From Candidatus Peregrinibacteria bacterium GW2011_GWF2_39_17 (GTDB taxonomy: Bacteria > Patescibacteriota > Gracilibacteria > UBA1369 > UBA12473): a stretch of 64,000 nt of DNA. Position numbers and translations under genes: made by a program. The DNA lies in contig LBWM01000004.1 in the NCBI GenBank assembly GCA_000993615.1, positions 1 through 64,000 on the forward strand, in the 5' to 3' direction. Under the pieces are notes generated by a model. That model saw only the letters and a list, made by a program, of their open reading frames with translations. It was not told where the DNA came from and searched no databases. Positions 52,494 through 61,731 of the stretch are shown one piece after another; positions within the stretch are counted from its first letter, which is position 1, and every line of letters starts with the position of its first letter.

Positions 52494-53591
52494 TTATTTT
52501 TGCCACCTGTTCCCCCCTCGCCGCCCTCGATTTCTCAAATCAAGCGTTTCTCCTCCAATAGTTCCTACCTTTCTCTCGCTACCATCAAATCGCATATACT
52601 GTTTGGCCTCTACTGACTGCTGTGGGTAAAACTGATCCCTATTTTGCATCAATTCCACGACCTGATAGTCTCCATCTAAAAAAACAACATTCCAAGCATG
52701 ATAACCCGTTGGCTCCCCATAAGCTCCTCTAACCAATCTCAACGGAATTTCCTCACGATCAGCCAAATATTTTAATAAACCAGCCCGATGACGACATTCA
52801 CCAAAACACATAGCTCCAATCGGCATTGCTGATAAATTTCCATTGTCAAAATACCTGTTTGCGAATTCCTTAATTTCCTCCCAGGAAGGCATTCCCTCTC
52901 TCTTACTCGGCCTTCCACTAAAATGCCATTTTACAAATCTAGCAAGTGCTTTAATTTTCTGCTCCAAAGTAGTAGCCTTATAACCATTCAAATATTGATG
53001 CGCCTCGTCAGTAATTCTTCTTAAATCAGGATCACTTTTAGTATCAAATTTTTCTACTACCTCAAACGGATAAACAGTAGGAGCTGTTCGCTTATCTCGA
53101 TCTAAGCTAAATTCAATATTAAAAGTAGTGTAAAAAAACCCATCCGCCATCCTTTCGTCAAAGTCAAGAAAGCCGGTCCGCAAATACTTTAAACTTTGAA
53201 AAACAGGATTTCTCTTTAAATCCTCTAACCTAAGTCGCAAAATTCCTTTCGTTGTTCTCAATATTACTTGCGATAAATCCGCCGCCAATTCTACCCCTTC
53301 TATACACGGGATTAAGTTATTTCTATATTTTCTCTCACCTACTGGTGAAACTCTACTATAAATTCTGACTAATGATTCCTTACCAACCACCAAAGGCCGT
53401 TTTAAATCTCCTTCAACAATACCTACCACCTTAGCCTGGATTAAATCTTGTACGGAGCTTACCACTGCATCACCCTCTTCGATTTTTTCTAATCTAACTC
53501 TCAGCCCTTCTTCCCCATTAACCAAAAAAGCGGTTAGCACTTCTAGGAAATCCGGATCCGAAGTTCTGGGCTTTAAAATTTGTGTTTCCAT
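52494..53591 (-). CDS. EDR1/transglutaminase-like protein
   Basis: A 365-residue protein. Residues about 215-320 match the transglutaminase-like fold as found in EDR1-type proteins: a helix with YFDNGNLSAMPIGAMCF, the nucleophile region GECRHRAGLLKYLADR (C266), then PLRLVRGAYG, GYHAWNVVFLDG (H298) and VVELMQ, with E313 where the family usually has Asp. The N-terminal 200 residues are unrecognised. There is no signal peptide, so it acts in the cytoplasm if active. A peptidase, amidase or transamidase role is possible. It is divergent from the 893-residue TPR-like gene, 104 nt apart. Confidence 0.7.
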   Translation of the reverse strand: METQILKPRTSDPDFLEVLTAFLVNGEEGLRVRLEKIEEGDAVVSSVQDLIQAKVVGIVEGDLKRPLVVGKESLVRIYSRVSPVGERKYRNNLIPCIEGVELAADLSQVILRTTKGILRLRLEDLKRNPVFQSLKYLRTGFLDFDERMADGFFYTTFNIEFSLDRDKRTAPTVYPFEVVEKFDTKSDPDLRRITDEAHQYLNGYKATTLEQKIKALARFVKWHFSGRPSKREGMPSWEEIKEFANRYFDNGNLSAMPIGAMCFGECRHRAGLLKYLADREEIPLRLVRGAYGEPTGYHAWNVVFLDGDYQVVELMQNRDQFYPQQSVEAKQYMRFDGSERKVGTIGGETLDLRNRGRRGGNRWQK

Positions 53592-53657
53592 TTTCTTTAA
53601 TTAGGGAATTAAAGATTATACAACCTTCTGAAATAGATAGCAATCTTAATGAAAATA

Positions 53658-53666
53658 TGTTATAAT
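53658..53666 (+). promoter_or_regulatory. Consensus extended -10 for the 893-aa gene
   Basis: TG (53658-53659), T, TATAAT (53661-53666): a perfect extended -10. The start would be near 53673, with a leader of about 23 nt to the ATG at 53696. No clear -35 is visible. Confidence 0.6.
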
Positions 53667-53695
53667 TAAAAGATAATTATTTCACCTTCTCCCTT

Positions 53696-56377
53696 ATGTT
53701 TTCATATTTTTACCCCCTTTACCCCGCACGTCTAATCTATCGCGAGGTAAAACGTGAGGTAAAAACTGAAACGCGATCAGAAAAAACTTCTTCGTGTACC
53801 GTTGAAGGATTAAATGAATGTCTTGAAACCATAAATACCCTCGATGCCAAACTCGCTCTTTTGAGTGAACTTTTGGCCAAAGAATTCGAACGCAAAAATG
53901 AGTCTGGCATTTCAAAAGGATTTGCCATGATGAAAAAATTACTCAGCGAGCAACTAAACAAAGGAGATCAGGCGACAACTGAAAAAGTAATTACCACTAT
54001 TGAAAATAGTTATTTGATTCCAAAAAGAAGAGCGATTGCGATCCAAGGAACATTCGTCGAAAATCCTCGCCTAACTGCAATGGCAGCTATCGACTATCGT
54101 ACCGAAATGAAACCCCTTGATCGCTACACCCGTGAAGCAGTTTTGGCAGAAGTACAATTTGAACGATTACCTCAAGAGGAAAAAGAATTAATTCAAGCCG
54201 CCCAAATAGCCAATTTCGCTGCTGTTAGCCTTTACGACAAAACTCCGGGATGGACCAATGACGATTCTACTCAAATTCGCGAACAAAATTACACTACAGT
54301 TTTTCAAGAAAAAGAAGATTGGACAGAAGAAGGGAAAAACATAGATCCAAACACCATGAGCCCCTACGTTTTCTATAGTTTATTTATTAAAAGATACGTA
54401 GGAAATTCAACCCCTAATGAGGCTAGAATACGCCTTAGAAATCGCCAACTGGTCATTGCTTTTCTGCAAACCGATGGCGCTAATATTCCAAAAACATTGC
54501 GAGCTCAAATTTACATTGATTTAGCCAATAGTTTCCTGCTCTATAGCCATCCTCCACATCAAGCTAAAACCACCATCAAAGAATACAACCCTGTTTTAGC
54601 CCAAAAATTCTTAGATCAAGCGATTTCCATGTTAGAACCGATTAATTCCCCGCCCACGGCTCTGCATAGCGCGATCTCTTCATTCCCAGAACCTTCAGAC
54701 CGAGAAAAATGGAAAATCGATCAAATTAATTTAGCCTATGCTCATTATAGACGAGCCAAACTGCAAAGCGAAAACACTAAAGAACGAAAAACCACTACTC
54801 CCAACCCCTCCATTATTGCTGAATTTGAAAAATCACTATCTTTATGGCCTCTGACCAGCACTTTTTTCGACTACACTAACTACTTATGGCGGTTCAGGGG
54901 ACAAACCCAAAAAGTCGCTGCTATTTGTGATCGCGCCGAAAAAAACCTTCAAGATCACAAATACCTCTATGCGGATAAAACCCCTCCTACCCTAAGCACC
55001 CGGCGAATCGCCGAAATCCGCATCGCATGCTTACAACGTTTACTTCTCTACGATTACAATATCGAAGGGGTTGACCCCTTATTCCAAAAACTTGAAAAGT
55101 TTAAACCAGAATACGACTATGAATTTCAAATTCTTAAATCAAATTATGAACGAAATAAACGCATCCACCGTCTAAGAGAAGAATTTTTATCTAAAACACC
55201 AGCAAAACGCCGTGAAATAATTGCCTCACACTTTAGTGACACTCCTCCTGGCACTAGAGCAGAATTGCTGTATCGTTATGAACATTCTGCTGTAATAGCC
55301 GTACAACAAGAATTTAAAAATTTGATCACCAAAAAATCCTTGCGCTGTAAAAAAGAAATCGAAGCTTTATTACCAATTATCGCGCGCAATTCCGCAGACT
55401 GGAAACTCCTTGAAGCGCATCTTTTTGATGATTACGCCCCAAATGAAGTCCAGCATCGTCCGAACAGAAAACGAGCTTTCGATTATTATAAAGAAGCGCT
55501 TACCATGAAAGACAATTCCGGAAAATCTCTACTGGGTGAATTCCATGTTTTTACCGCCATTGCTCGATGCTATCGTTTTCTCAACAGCCCAGATCAATAC
55601 AGTGCTTCGGATTATAGTATCTCAGGTGGATTGTCGATTGGCACCGAACTCGTATTAGATCATGAAAAAAATCACTTTACGATCAAAGATCCCTCGGATT
55701 TAGTAATTCTCTATCAAGATGCAAACGGGCGTGGTATAGCGATCAATCGCTATTTAAATTTACCGGAAAGCCTGGGATGGGAATATCTAAAAGGCCAGTT
55801 AAGTAATACTAACGGACTACCCGACCTTATAAAGAAAAGGCGAGAATTACTTAAGAGACGCCGTATCCTAAGTAGTCAACTTAGGGAAATAGCAGATAAA
55901 ATAACTAAAAACAAACATCCGGATGAGCAAGTCGATAATTTTTATCGTTTATATGAAGAAGACGAAAACTGGGAACAAATTTTCACTCCAGAAAATTTCT
56001 CCCTAGCATCAAAAAAATTTGGAGTAAATCTTCGTCAACTCCTAGAAGAGTACTATCAAACTATACCATTTCAACTTAGCCAAATCGAAGCGATCTTGCG
56101 ACCTGAGGCCGCCGGTGGAATTTATTGGATCCAAAAAAATCCAAAGACTGGTCATTTGCAAATTCTTTCGAGGCCAATTACTTCCTTTACACAAGATAAT
56201 GAACCACCTGATTCTAAAACCAACAAAATAAATTTCCCAATAAAAGGATTTTCATGCGATACTTTACATTTACCAGGAAAAGGGTACTACGGGGCAACAA
56301 CACCCTTATTAGAACTAGCGTTCGCCCTAACAGAAAATAACCCTCCTAAATGGCTCGATGTAGTTAATGACTATTAA
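53696..56377 (+). CDS. Large unknown protein with TPR-like helical repeats, 893 aa
   Basis: An 893-residue soluble protein. Residues about 40-130 and 270-500 are helix pairs of TPR-like size (for example YIDLANSFLLYSHPP, ILKSNYERNKRIHRLREEFL, AFDYYKEALTMKD, then FTAIARCYRFLNSP). Residues about 640-890 are a mixed alpha/beta region with a charged helix (PDLIKKRRELLKRRRILSS) and the end GYYGATTPLLELAFALTENN. There is no P-loop, kinase or nuclease motif. The TPR-plus-extension plan recalls eukaryote-like scaffold proteins with TRAF-binding-type repeats, but the similarity is weak. The function is unknown. Confidence 0.65.
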   Translation: MFSYFYPLYPARLIYREVKREVKTETRSEKTSSCTVEGLNECLETINTLDAKLALLSELLAKEFERKNESGISKGFAMMKKLLSEQLNKGDQATTEKVITTIENSYLIPKRRAIAIQGTFVENPRLTAMAAIDYRTEMKPLDRYTREAVLAEVQFERLPQEEKELIQAAQIANFAAVSLYDKTPGWTNDDSTQIREQNYTTVFQEKEDWTEEGKNIDPNTMSPYVFYSLFIKRYVGNSTPNEARIRLRNRQLVIAFLQTDGANIPKTLRAQIYIDLANSFLLYSHPPHQAKTTIKEYNPVLAQKFLDQAISMLEPINSPPTALHSAISSFPEPSDREKWKIDQINLAYAHYRRAKLQSENTKERKTTTPNPSIIAEFEKSLSLWPLTSTFFDYTNYLWRFRGQTQKVAAICDRAEKNLQDHKYLYADKTPPTLSTRRIAEIRIACLQRLLLYDYNIEGVDPLFQKLEKFKPEYDYEFQILKSNYERNKRIHRLREEFLSKTPAKRREIIASHFSDTPPGTRAELLYRYEHSAVIAVQQEFKNLITKKSLRCKKEIEALLPIIARNSADWKLLEAHLFDDYAPNEVQHRPNRKRAFDYYKEALTMKDNSGKSLLGEFHVFTAIARCYRFLNSPDQYSASDYSISGGLSIGTELVLDHEKNHFTIKDPSDLVILYQDANGRGIAINRYLNLPESLGWEYLKGQLSNTNGLPDLIKKRRELLKRRRILSSQLREIADKITKNKHPDEQVDNFYRLYEEDENWEQIFTPENFSLASKKFGVNLRQLLEEYYQTIPFQLSQIEAILRPEAAGGIYWIQKNPKTGHLQILSRPITSFTQDNEPPDSKTNKINFPIKGFSCDTLHLPGKGYYGATTPLLELAFALTENNPPKWLDVVNDY

Positions 56378-56390
56378 AAAACCAAAATCC

Positions 56391-57464
56391 CTAATCTGTT
56401 AACCCTAAGTCCTCTAAAATTACCATTTTAGGTGCTAGAGCTGCTGCAATATCTTTATTTTGCGAATATAAATTCAAAACATTGCCCGCAAACAACTTAG
56501 CCTTTTCAACCAAGCCTTGCTCATAAGCATTGATCGCCTGCTCAAAATAAACGTCAAAGTATAAGCCTACTATTACTTTATTATAATGAAGAAAGTCGTT
56601 TTCATCTAAATAATCGCTCTTCGAAATAAAACTTTCCAAATAATCAACCAATTGCAAAGCTTCCTCTATCTTAGATATAAACCCAGCTTGATCACGCAAT
56701 AAACGACTAACTGTTGCTTGAGCTATTTTTGCTATTACGATTTCTTCTAAAGTATTAGCGGCTCGTCTATCTTTTTGGATATTCTTAAGATCATCACATT
56801 CCAATAAATCGTAAAATTCATTCCCAAGAACAATTACCTGGGCCTCCAAATTTTGATAAAAAGCATTTAAGCCATTTGCATCCAACGTCTCAAGTTTAGC
56901 TAAAAAATTTTCATCAAGATATCTATCTAAAATAGAAACAAAAGCCCTATCAACCTCAACCTGAGCCCGTGATAATTTTTGTTTACAAGCTTGCCCCCTA
57001 GTAGGACTACCTTCTAAATAAAAAAGAGCCAAATCCTCATAAAATGCCGCCAATTCAAAATCCCCTTCATGGTAAGCTATATCGCCCAAATTTCTTGCAT
57101 TGATAGCTGCCCGTTCCATTTTCCCATTTTCAAATTCCAGGTTTAACATTTCCTCCAAAACACGTTTTTTTGCACCCCTATCATCCTTTTCATTTACCTC
57201 CTTCCAATCCACCATTAATCTTGCTCGGGTTTCTTTATATTTCTCAAGTTTAGCATCTCTTAATTTATCATCCTCATTAGCAGATCCATCTAGTGCCTTT
57301 TTTTTGCCATCATTCACCAAATTCACCCGATTTTGAACACCACCAGTAACATCCGCTATATCTGGCGTGGTTAAAGTTGCATCCAAAGATCCCGTTTTAC
57401 TTGGATATAAAGAAAGCCCAGCCGCACATGCCAATCCTAATTTTAACGCATTCCCTAACTCCAT
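56391..57464 (-). CDS. Unknown protein with TPR-like repeats and N-terminal hydrophobic segment, 357 aa
   Basis: A 357-residue protein starting with a short hydrophobic stretch (ALKLGLACAAGLSLYP, about residues 6-21) that could be a weak signal or lipoprotein-like leader (Cys13 is not in a clear lipobox). A polar linker follows, then helices of TPR type (NARNLGDIAYHEGDFELAAF, YEDLALFYLEG, AINAYEQGLVEKAKLFAG). It is convergent with the 893-residue TPR-like gene, 13 nt apart. No function can be assigned. Confidence 0.6.
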   Translation of the reverse strand: MELGNALKLGLACAAGLSLYPSKTGSLDATLTTPDIADVTGGVQNRVNLVNDGKKKALDGSANEDDKLRDAKLEKYKETRARLMVDWKEVNEKDDRGAKKRVLEEMLNLEFENGKMERAAINARNLGDIAYHEGDFELAAFYEDLALFYLEGSPTRGQACKQKLSRAQVEVDRAFVSILDRYLDENFLAKLETLDANGLNAFYQNLEAQVIVLGNEFYDLLECDDLKNIQKDRRAANTLEEIVIAKIAQATVSRLLRDQAGFISKIEEALQLVDYLESFISKSDYLDENDFLHYNKVIVGLYFDVYFEQAINAYEQGLVEKAKLFAGNVLNLYSQNKDIAAALAPKMVILEDLGLTD

Positions 57465-57524
57465 ATTATAAAATTTTAAATAAACCCATACTACTTCGCT
57501 TTTAAATGAGCAAAAGAAAATAAT

Positions 57525-59501
57525 CTACATTTTTTCTTTTAATTCGTCAATTTCATCGCGAAGTTCCGCGGCCTTTTCAAATTCCATATTCTGCGACGCC
57601 AAATCCATCTCCGCCTCCAAAGACTCAACCAGCCGCTTAAGCTCGTTCTTTGGTACCTTCTTGGAATCATAATGTCTAACCTGTTTTTTAGCTTCATCCT
57701 TTTTGTGCATAGCCAAATCTTTAATGGCTTTTACAATCGTTTCAGGGGTAATACCATGTTTTTCATTATGAGCCATCTGTATGGCCCGGCGACGATTAGT
57801 CTCGGAAATAGCTGCTTTCATAGCCGTTGTTTCCCTATTAGCATACATAATCACCAAACCATTAACATTACGCGCCGCCCGTCCAATAGTCTGGATTAAA
57901 GCAGTTTCCGAACGCAAAAACCCTTCCTTATCCGCATCTAAAATTCCGATCAAAGATACCTCCGGTAAATCCAAACCTTCACGCAATAAATTAATCCCCA
58001 CCAATACATCAAATTTTCCCAATCGAAAATCACGCAAAATTTCAATCCTTTCCAAAGTCTCAATATCAGAATGCAAATACCGCACCTTAATCCCCTTATC
58101 CACCAAAAAATCCGTCAAGTCTTCCGAAGAACGTTTGGTTAAAGTAGTGACTAAAATTCGTTCCTTTTGCTCAATTCTTCCATGAATCTCTTTAAGTAAA
58201 TCCAAAATTTGCCCAGTAATGGGACGAATTACCACACCAGGATCCAAAAGACCAGTGGGTCGAATAATCTGCTCCGCAATAAATTTTTTATCCGTATTTG
58301 CGTACTCATATTTACTAGGAGTGGCCGAAACAAAAATAGCTTCCTTAATATGTTTCTCAAATTCCTCAAATTTCAAAGGACGATTATCGTGAGCCGAAGG
58401 CAACCTAAATCCGAAATTAACCAAATTTTGCTTGCGACTATAATTGCCATTATGCATGGCTCCAATTTGCGGAATTGTAATATGTGATTCATCAATCACC
58501 ATTAAAAAATCATCCGGGAAATAATCCAAAAGTGTAGCTGGTTGCTGGCCTGGCTCTCGATCGTTTAAGTAGCGTGTATAATTTTCTAACCCCGGACAAT
58601 ATCCGGTTTCCTGCAAAATTTCCAAATCATATTCAGTCCGCGTTTTTAACCGTTCAGCCTCCAAACCTTTCCCGATTTTTTGCAAATAAACATATTGTTC
58701 CTGAAGCTCTGCCCGAATACCAGTCATTGCTTTTTCAATTCTCTCCCGCGTAGTTACATCATGTTTAGCCGGAAAAATTTTCACAGATTGCAATTCTTGA
58801 TGAACTTCCCCAGTAAAGGCATCTGCTTCGGAAATTCGCTCAATTTCATCACCGAAAAATTCAAACCGAATAATCGTATCTTCACTCGGAGGAAACACTT
58901 CCACTACATCACCAAGAACGTGAAACATACCCTGCTTAAACTCCATTTTCGACCGCGTATACTGCAAATCAGTTAAATGGCGCAAAAATTTATCTCGATT
59001 ACGCTCTTCTCCAACCTTAAGCTCAATCGCCAAATTTCGATATTCCTCTGGGGAACCCAATCCATAAATACACGACACCGAAGCTACAATAATTACATCA
59101 CGCCTAGTTAATAAATTAGTGGTAGCAGCGTGCCTAAATTTATTAATTTCTTCATTGATTGAAGCATCTTTTTCGATATAGGTATCAGTACGTGGATTAT
59201 AAGCTTCTGGTTGATAATAATCATAATAAGACACAAAATAATGAACCGCATTATCAGGGAAAAATTCTCTAAACTCAGTACATAATTGAGCCGCCAAAGT
59301 CTTATTATGAGCAATAACCAAAGTCGGCCGCTGCACTTCTTGAATCACCGAAGCAATCGTAAAAGTTTTACCTGTGCCGGTCGCGCCCAAAAGCGTTTGG
59401 TATTTTTGCTTTTTCTGCAAACCCTGCACCAGTTGAGCAATAGCCCTCGGTTGATCTCCCTTAGGGGTAAAATCTGATTTAAGCTGAAATTCTTGAGACA
59501 T
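57525..59501 (-). CDS. uvrB: UvrABC excinuclease subunit B
   Basis: A 658-residue UvrB: P-loop GATGTGKT (39-46), the beta-hairpin [43 protein letters not shown], helicase motifs [17 protein letters not shown] and QTIGRAARN, and the C-terminal UVR domain ([20 protein letters not shown]) that binds UvrC. It checks DNA damage handed over by UvrA and stays for incision. uvrA and uvrC are not in the window. Length is normal. Confidence 0.98.
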   Translation of the reverse strand: MSQEFQLKSDFTPKGDQPRAIAQLVQGLQKKQKYQTLLGATGTGKTFTIASVIQEVQRPTLVIAHNKTLAAQLCTEFREFFPDNAVHYFVSYYDYYQPEAYNPRTDTYIEKDASINEEINKFRHAATTNLLTRRDVIIVASVSCIYGLGSPEEYRNLAIELKVGEERNRDKFLRHLTDLQYTRSKMEFKQGMFHVLGDVVEVFPPSEDTIIRFEFFGDEIERISEADAFTGEVHQELQSVKIFPAKHDVTTRERIEKAMTGIRAELQEQYVYLQKIGKGLEAERLKTRTEYDLEILQETGYCPGLENYTRYLNDREPGQQPATLLDYFPDDFLMVIDESHITIPQIGAMHNGNYSRKQNLVNFGFRLPSAHDNRPLKFEEFEKHIKEAIFVSATPSKYEYANTDKKFIAEQIIRPTGLLDPGVVIRPITGQILDLLKEIHGRIEQKERILVTTLTKRSSEDLTDFLVDKGIKVRYLHSDIETLERIEILRDFRLGKFDVLVGINLLREGLDLPEVSLIGILDADKEGFLRSETALIQTIGRAARNVNGLVIMYANRETTAMKAAISETNRRRAIQMAHNEKHGITPETIVKAIKDLAMHKKDEAKKQVRHYDSKKVPKNELKRLVESLEAEMDLASQNMEFEKAAELRDEIDELKEKM

Positions 59502-59638
59502 TATTAAATCTTAAAACAACAATAAGGAATTTTAGCGTTTTAATAACAAGCTAACAAGCCGTCCTACTCCTAAAAAAGAGATAGATATTTACAAAAAATA
59601 AAAAAGAGGTAAAATATAATACTTTAACAAGAACATAT

Positions 59639-60625
59639 ATGCGAGAAACCCGGTTAGATGAAGATCATCAGCTAAATAGAACCGCATTAACATATGATGC
59701 CTTTCCAAAAAAAATCGAAACTTCTGCTCGCCTCGGAAAATGGCTAGCCCTCTTTTTAGCAAGCCTAAATTTTTTACCTCCATCTCAAACGGCAGCCCAG
59801 GACACTCATTTTGAAAACAATAGAGCGTGCGGAACAGGTGCATCCGGAGTCCCTAATATTTTTCTGTCAGTGAACGGGAAACAATATTATAACCCTAATC
59901 CTACGATCGAGACATGGTTGGCGGCTTTAAATAATTTTAACGCTGACGCGAGTGATTCGACTACTACCATCGAATTTTCAGAAGTACGGTGGCCGTTAAA
60001 AGCCCCTTATCGTCTATTCCGCAAAGGACGAACATTAAATTCTAAAATTAGTGTTCGCCTTCCTTGGTCTATGGTTAGCTATTTTAAAAGGCACCGAAAA
60101 GATCCGAACTTTAGACAAATTCCCCAAATGGAAATACAGGGAGCCATTACACAATGCCTTGAAAGAACCGATCCAAAATTACCAGTTATCATTGTAAATC
60201 ACAGCGATGGCGCTAATTGGGCTTTAGAAGTTATTAATGGGGACAAAGGAACGGGGCTTCCTCCGCTAACAATTCCTACTGATAAAAAATTGGTTGTAGT
60301 TAATTTGGCTCCAGCTATTAATGGTGTTCTTGGCGGGATTATTAAGCCTAGTCATTCTCCTGATGAAATCCGCCAAATGGTAAACGCTGTTTTTTGGACT
60401 ATTTTTATTAGAATTAAAGACGATCCCCTTTCCGGAATGCCACCAATTGATTGTGAAGAAGAAAATTTAAATTGCCAAACATGGGAATTGAAGCCGGGAA
60501 TAGTTGATCTTATCCCTGGAGTCGGTCATGCGCATGTAGAATCAAGAAAAGATGTAATGGATATTTTACACACATTTTTTACTAGAATTTTACTAGATAC
60601 GCAAACCACCCATTCTGCAGAATGA
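59639..60625 (+). CDS. Exported alpha/beta-hydrolase-like protein
   Basis: A 328-residue protein. A hydrophobic segment at about residues 37-54 (WLALFLASLNFLPPSQTAAQ) acts as a late signal peptide or anchor after a charged start. The mature part has VIIVNHSDGANWALEVIN, a nucleophile-elbow pattern with S189, though Asn replaces the first Gly of GxSxG. H297 or H299 in PGVGHAHVES near the end could complete a triad. The substrate is unknown; a lipase or esterase of the envelope is plausible. A TATAAT (59615-59620) lies 18 nt before the ATG. Confidence 0.6.
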   Translation: MRETRLDEDHQLNRTALTYDAFPKKIETSARLGKWLALFLASLNFLPPSQTAAQDTHFENNRACGTGASGVPNIFLSVNGKQYYNPNPTIETWLAALNNFNADASDSTTTIEFSEVRWPLKAPYRLFRKGRTLNSKISVRLPWSMVSYFKRHRKDPNFRQIPQMEIQGAITQCLERTDPKLPVIIVNHSDGANWALEVINGDKGTGLPPLTIPTDKKLVVVNLAPAINGVLGGIIKPSHSPDEIRQMVNAVFWTIFIRIKDDPLSGMPPIDCEEENLNCQTWELKPGIVDLIPGVGHAHVESRKDVMDILHTFFTRILLDTQTTHSAE

Positions 60626-60641
60626 AAAATAAAATATTTTT

Positions 60642-60650
60642 TGCTACAAT
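60642..60650 (+). promoter_or_regulatory. Extended -10 for leaderless transporter mRNA
   Basis: TG (60642-60643), C, TACAAT (60645-60650), with 6 nt to the ATG at 60657. Same geometry as the element at 4160-4168, so the mRNA should begin at the start codon. Confidence 0.55.
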
Positions 60651-60656
60651 AATTCC

Positions 60657-61589
60657 ATGAAAATTATTTCTTTTCTCGAAACCCATTTTGGCCTTTTCTT
60701 TTTGAGCGCTATTTTATTGGCTTTAATTTTTCCGAATTGGGGACAAGCCCTATCGTTCTTAATTATTCCTAGTTTAATTATTATTATTTTTGGATCTTTT
60801 TTGAAAATTAACACCGCGCATATTTGGAAACATCTCAAAAACCCATTACTGCTAATCTATTTACTTGGATTTTATCTTATAATTATTCCTGCGGTTTTAT
60901 TTTTTGTAACCAGTGTTTTCTGGCCTTCTCTAGCCCTCGGAGTACTGCTTTTGTCCGCCTTACCCCCAGGAGTGGCGACTCCTGGTTTTACCAATATTCT
61001 CAAAGGTAACATTTCTTTAAGCCTCCTTTTAACAGTTATCGGACATATTTTTGCCCCATTTACCATGGTTTTTCTTTTTTATTTTTTAACTCCAATAACA
61101 ATAAATTTGGATTTGTTGGGCATTTTTAAAAATTTAATACTCATAATTTTAGTGCCATTTTTAATTGCGCAAGGATTCAAAAAAATAACACCTGAAATTA
61201 GTTCAAAAATAGCTAATTATACCAGCGCCATCACTGTTCTTTTGGTAGGATTTTTGCTCTACATAATAATTTCCCCACAAACTTCTCTTATTTTACAAAA
61301 CCCTCTTATAATCATAAAAAACCTTTGTCTTCTTTACGGGATTTTCACGCTTAACCACCTTATTGGTTATTTCCTTCCTTTTTGGAGGCCATCTCAAGAT
61401 AAAATCGCCAGTTCTATTGCTAAAACTTACGGTAATAATTCACTGGGAATAGTTTTGGCTGCCAAATTTTTTACCCCTGAAATTACCCTGTTTTTAATTC
61501 TTAGTGAAATTCCCTTTGGCACCATGCTTGCACCTTTTAAGTGGGCACTAGAAAATCTTCAAAAACATGAAATTAAAGCCGAAAAATAA
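60657..61589 (+). CDS. BASS-type (bile acid:sodium symporter family) transporter
   Basis: A 310-residue membrane protein with nine or ten predicted helices and an inverted-repeat layout. Family-like features are the polar segment LSALPPGVATPGFTNILKGN in helix 4 and AKTYGNNSLGIVLAAKFF in helix 9, both where the BASS family binds Na+. Known members move bile acids, pantoate, pyruvate or arsenite (Acr3 relatives). The substrate cannot be read from sequence. Na+ coupling would fit the Na+-type c subunit of the ATP synthase. Confidence 0.8.
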   Translation: MKIISFLETHFGLFFLSAILLALIFPNWGQALSFLIIPSLIIIIFGSFLKINTAHIWKHLKNPLLLIYLLGFYLIIIPAVLFFVTSVFWPSLALGVLLLSALPPGVATPGFTNILKGNISLSLLLTVIGHIFAPFTMVFLFYFLTPITINLDLLGIFKNLILIILVPFLIAQGFKKITPEISSKIANYTSAITVLLVGFLLYIIISPQTSLILQNPLIIIKNLCLLYGIFTLNHLIGYFLPFWRPSQDKIASSIAKTYGNNSLGIVLAAKFFTPEITLFLILSEIPFGTMLAPFKWALENLQKHEIKAEK

Positions 61590-61611
61590 ACTCTCTTAAA
61601 AGAGAAAAATC

Positions 61612-61639
61612 TTGACTCTCTAAAACTAAAAACTAAAAT
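61612..61639 (+). promoter_or_regulatory. Candidate promoter of the HtrA gene
   Basis: TTGACT (61612-61617), a 16-nt spacer and TAAAAT (61634-61639). The leader to the ATG at 61732 would be about 86 nt and contains short AAATTT-type inverted repeats. A 14-nt palindrome (TCTCTTAAAAGAGA, 61592-61605) precedes it. Confidence 0.45.
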
Positions 61640-61731
61640 AAAGAAGCAATAATATTGACCATTCTAAGATGTAAATCTTTAGACAAATTTAGGTTCAAAT
61701 TTACAATCAAATTTTTAAAAAATCAATTTAC

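Noticed and set aside
61592-61605. TCTCTTAAAAGAGA palindrome as a terminator of the transporter gene
   Set aside because: The stem is AT-rich and is followed by A-residues and CTTG, not a T-run, so it is not a convincing terminator.
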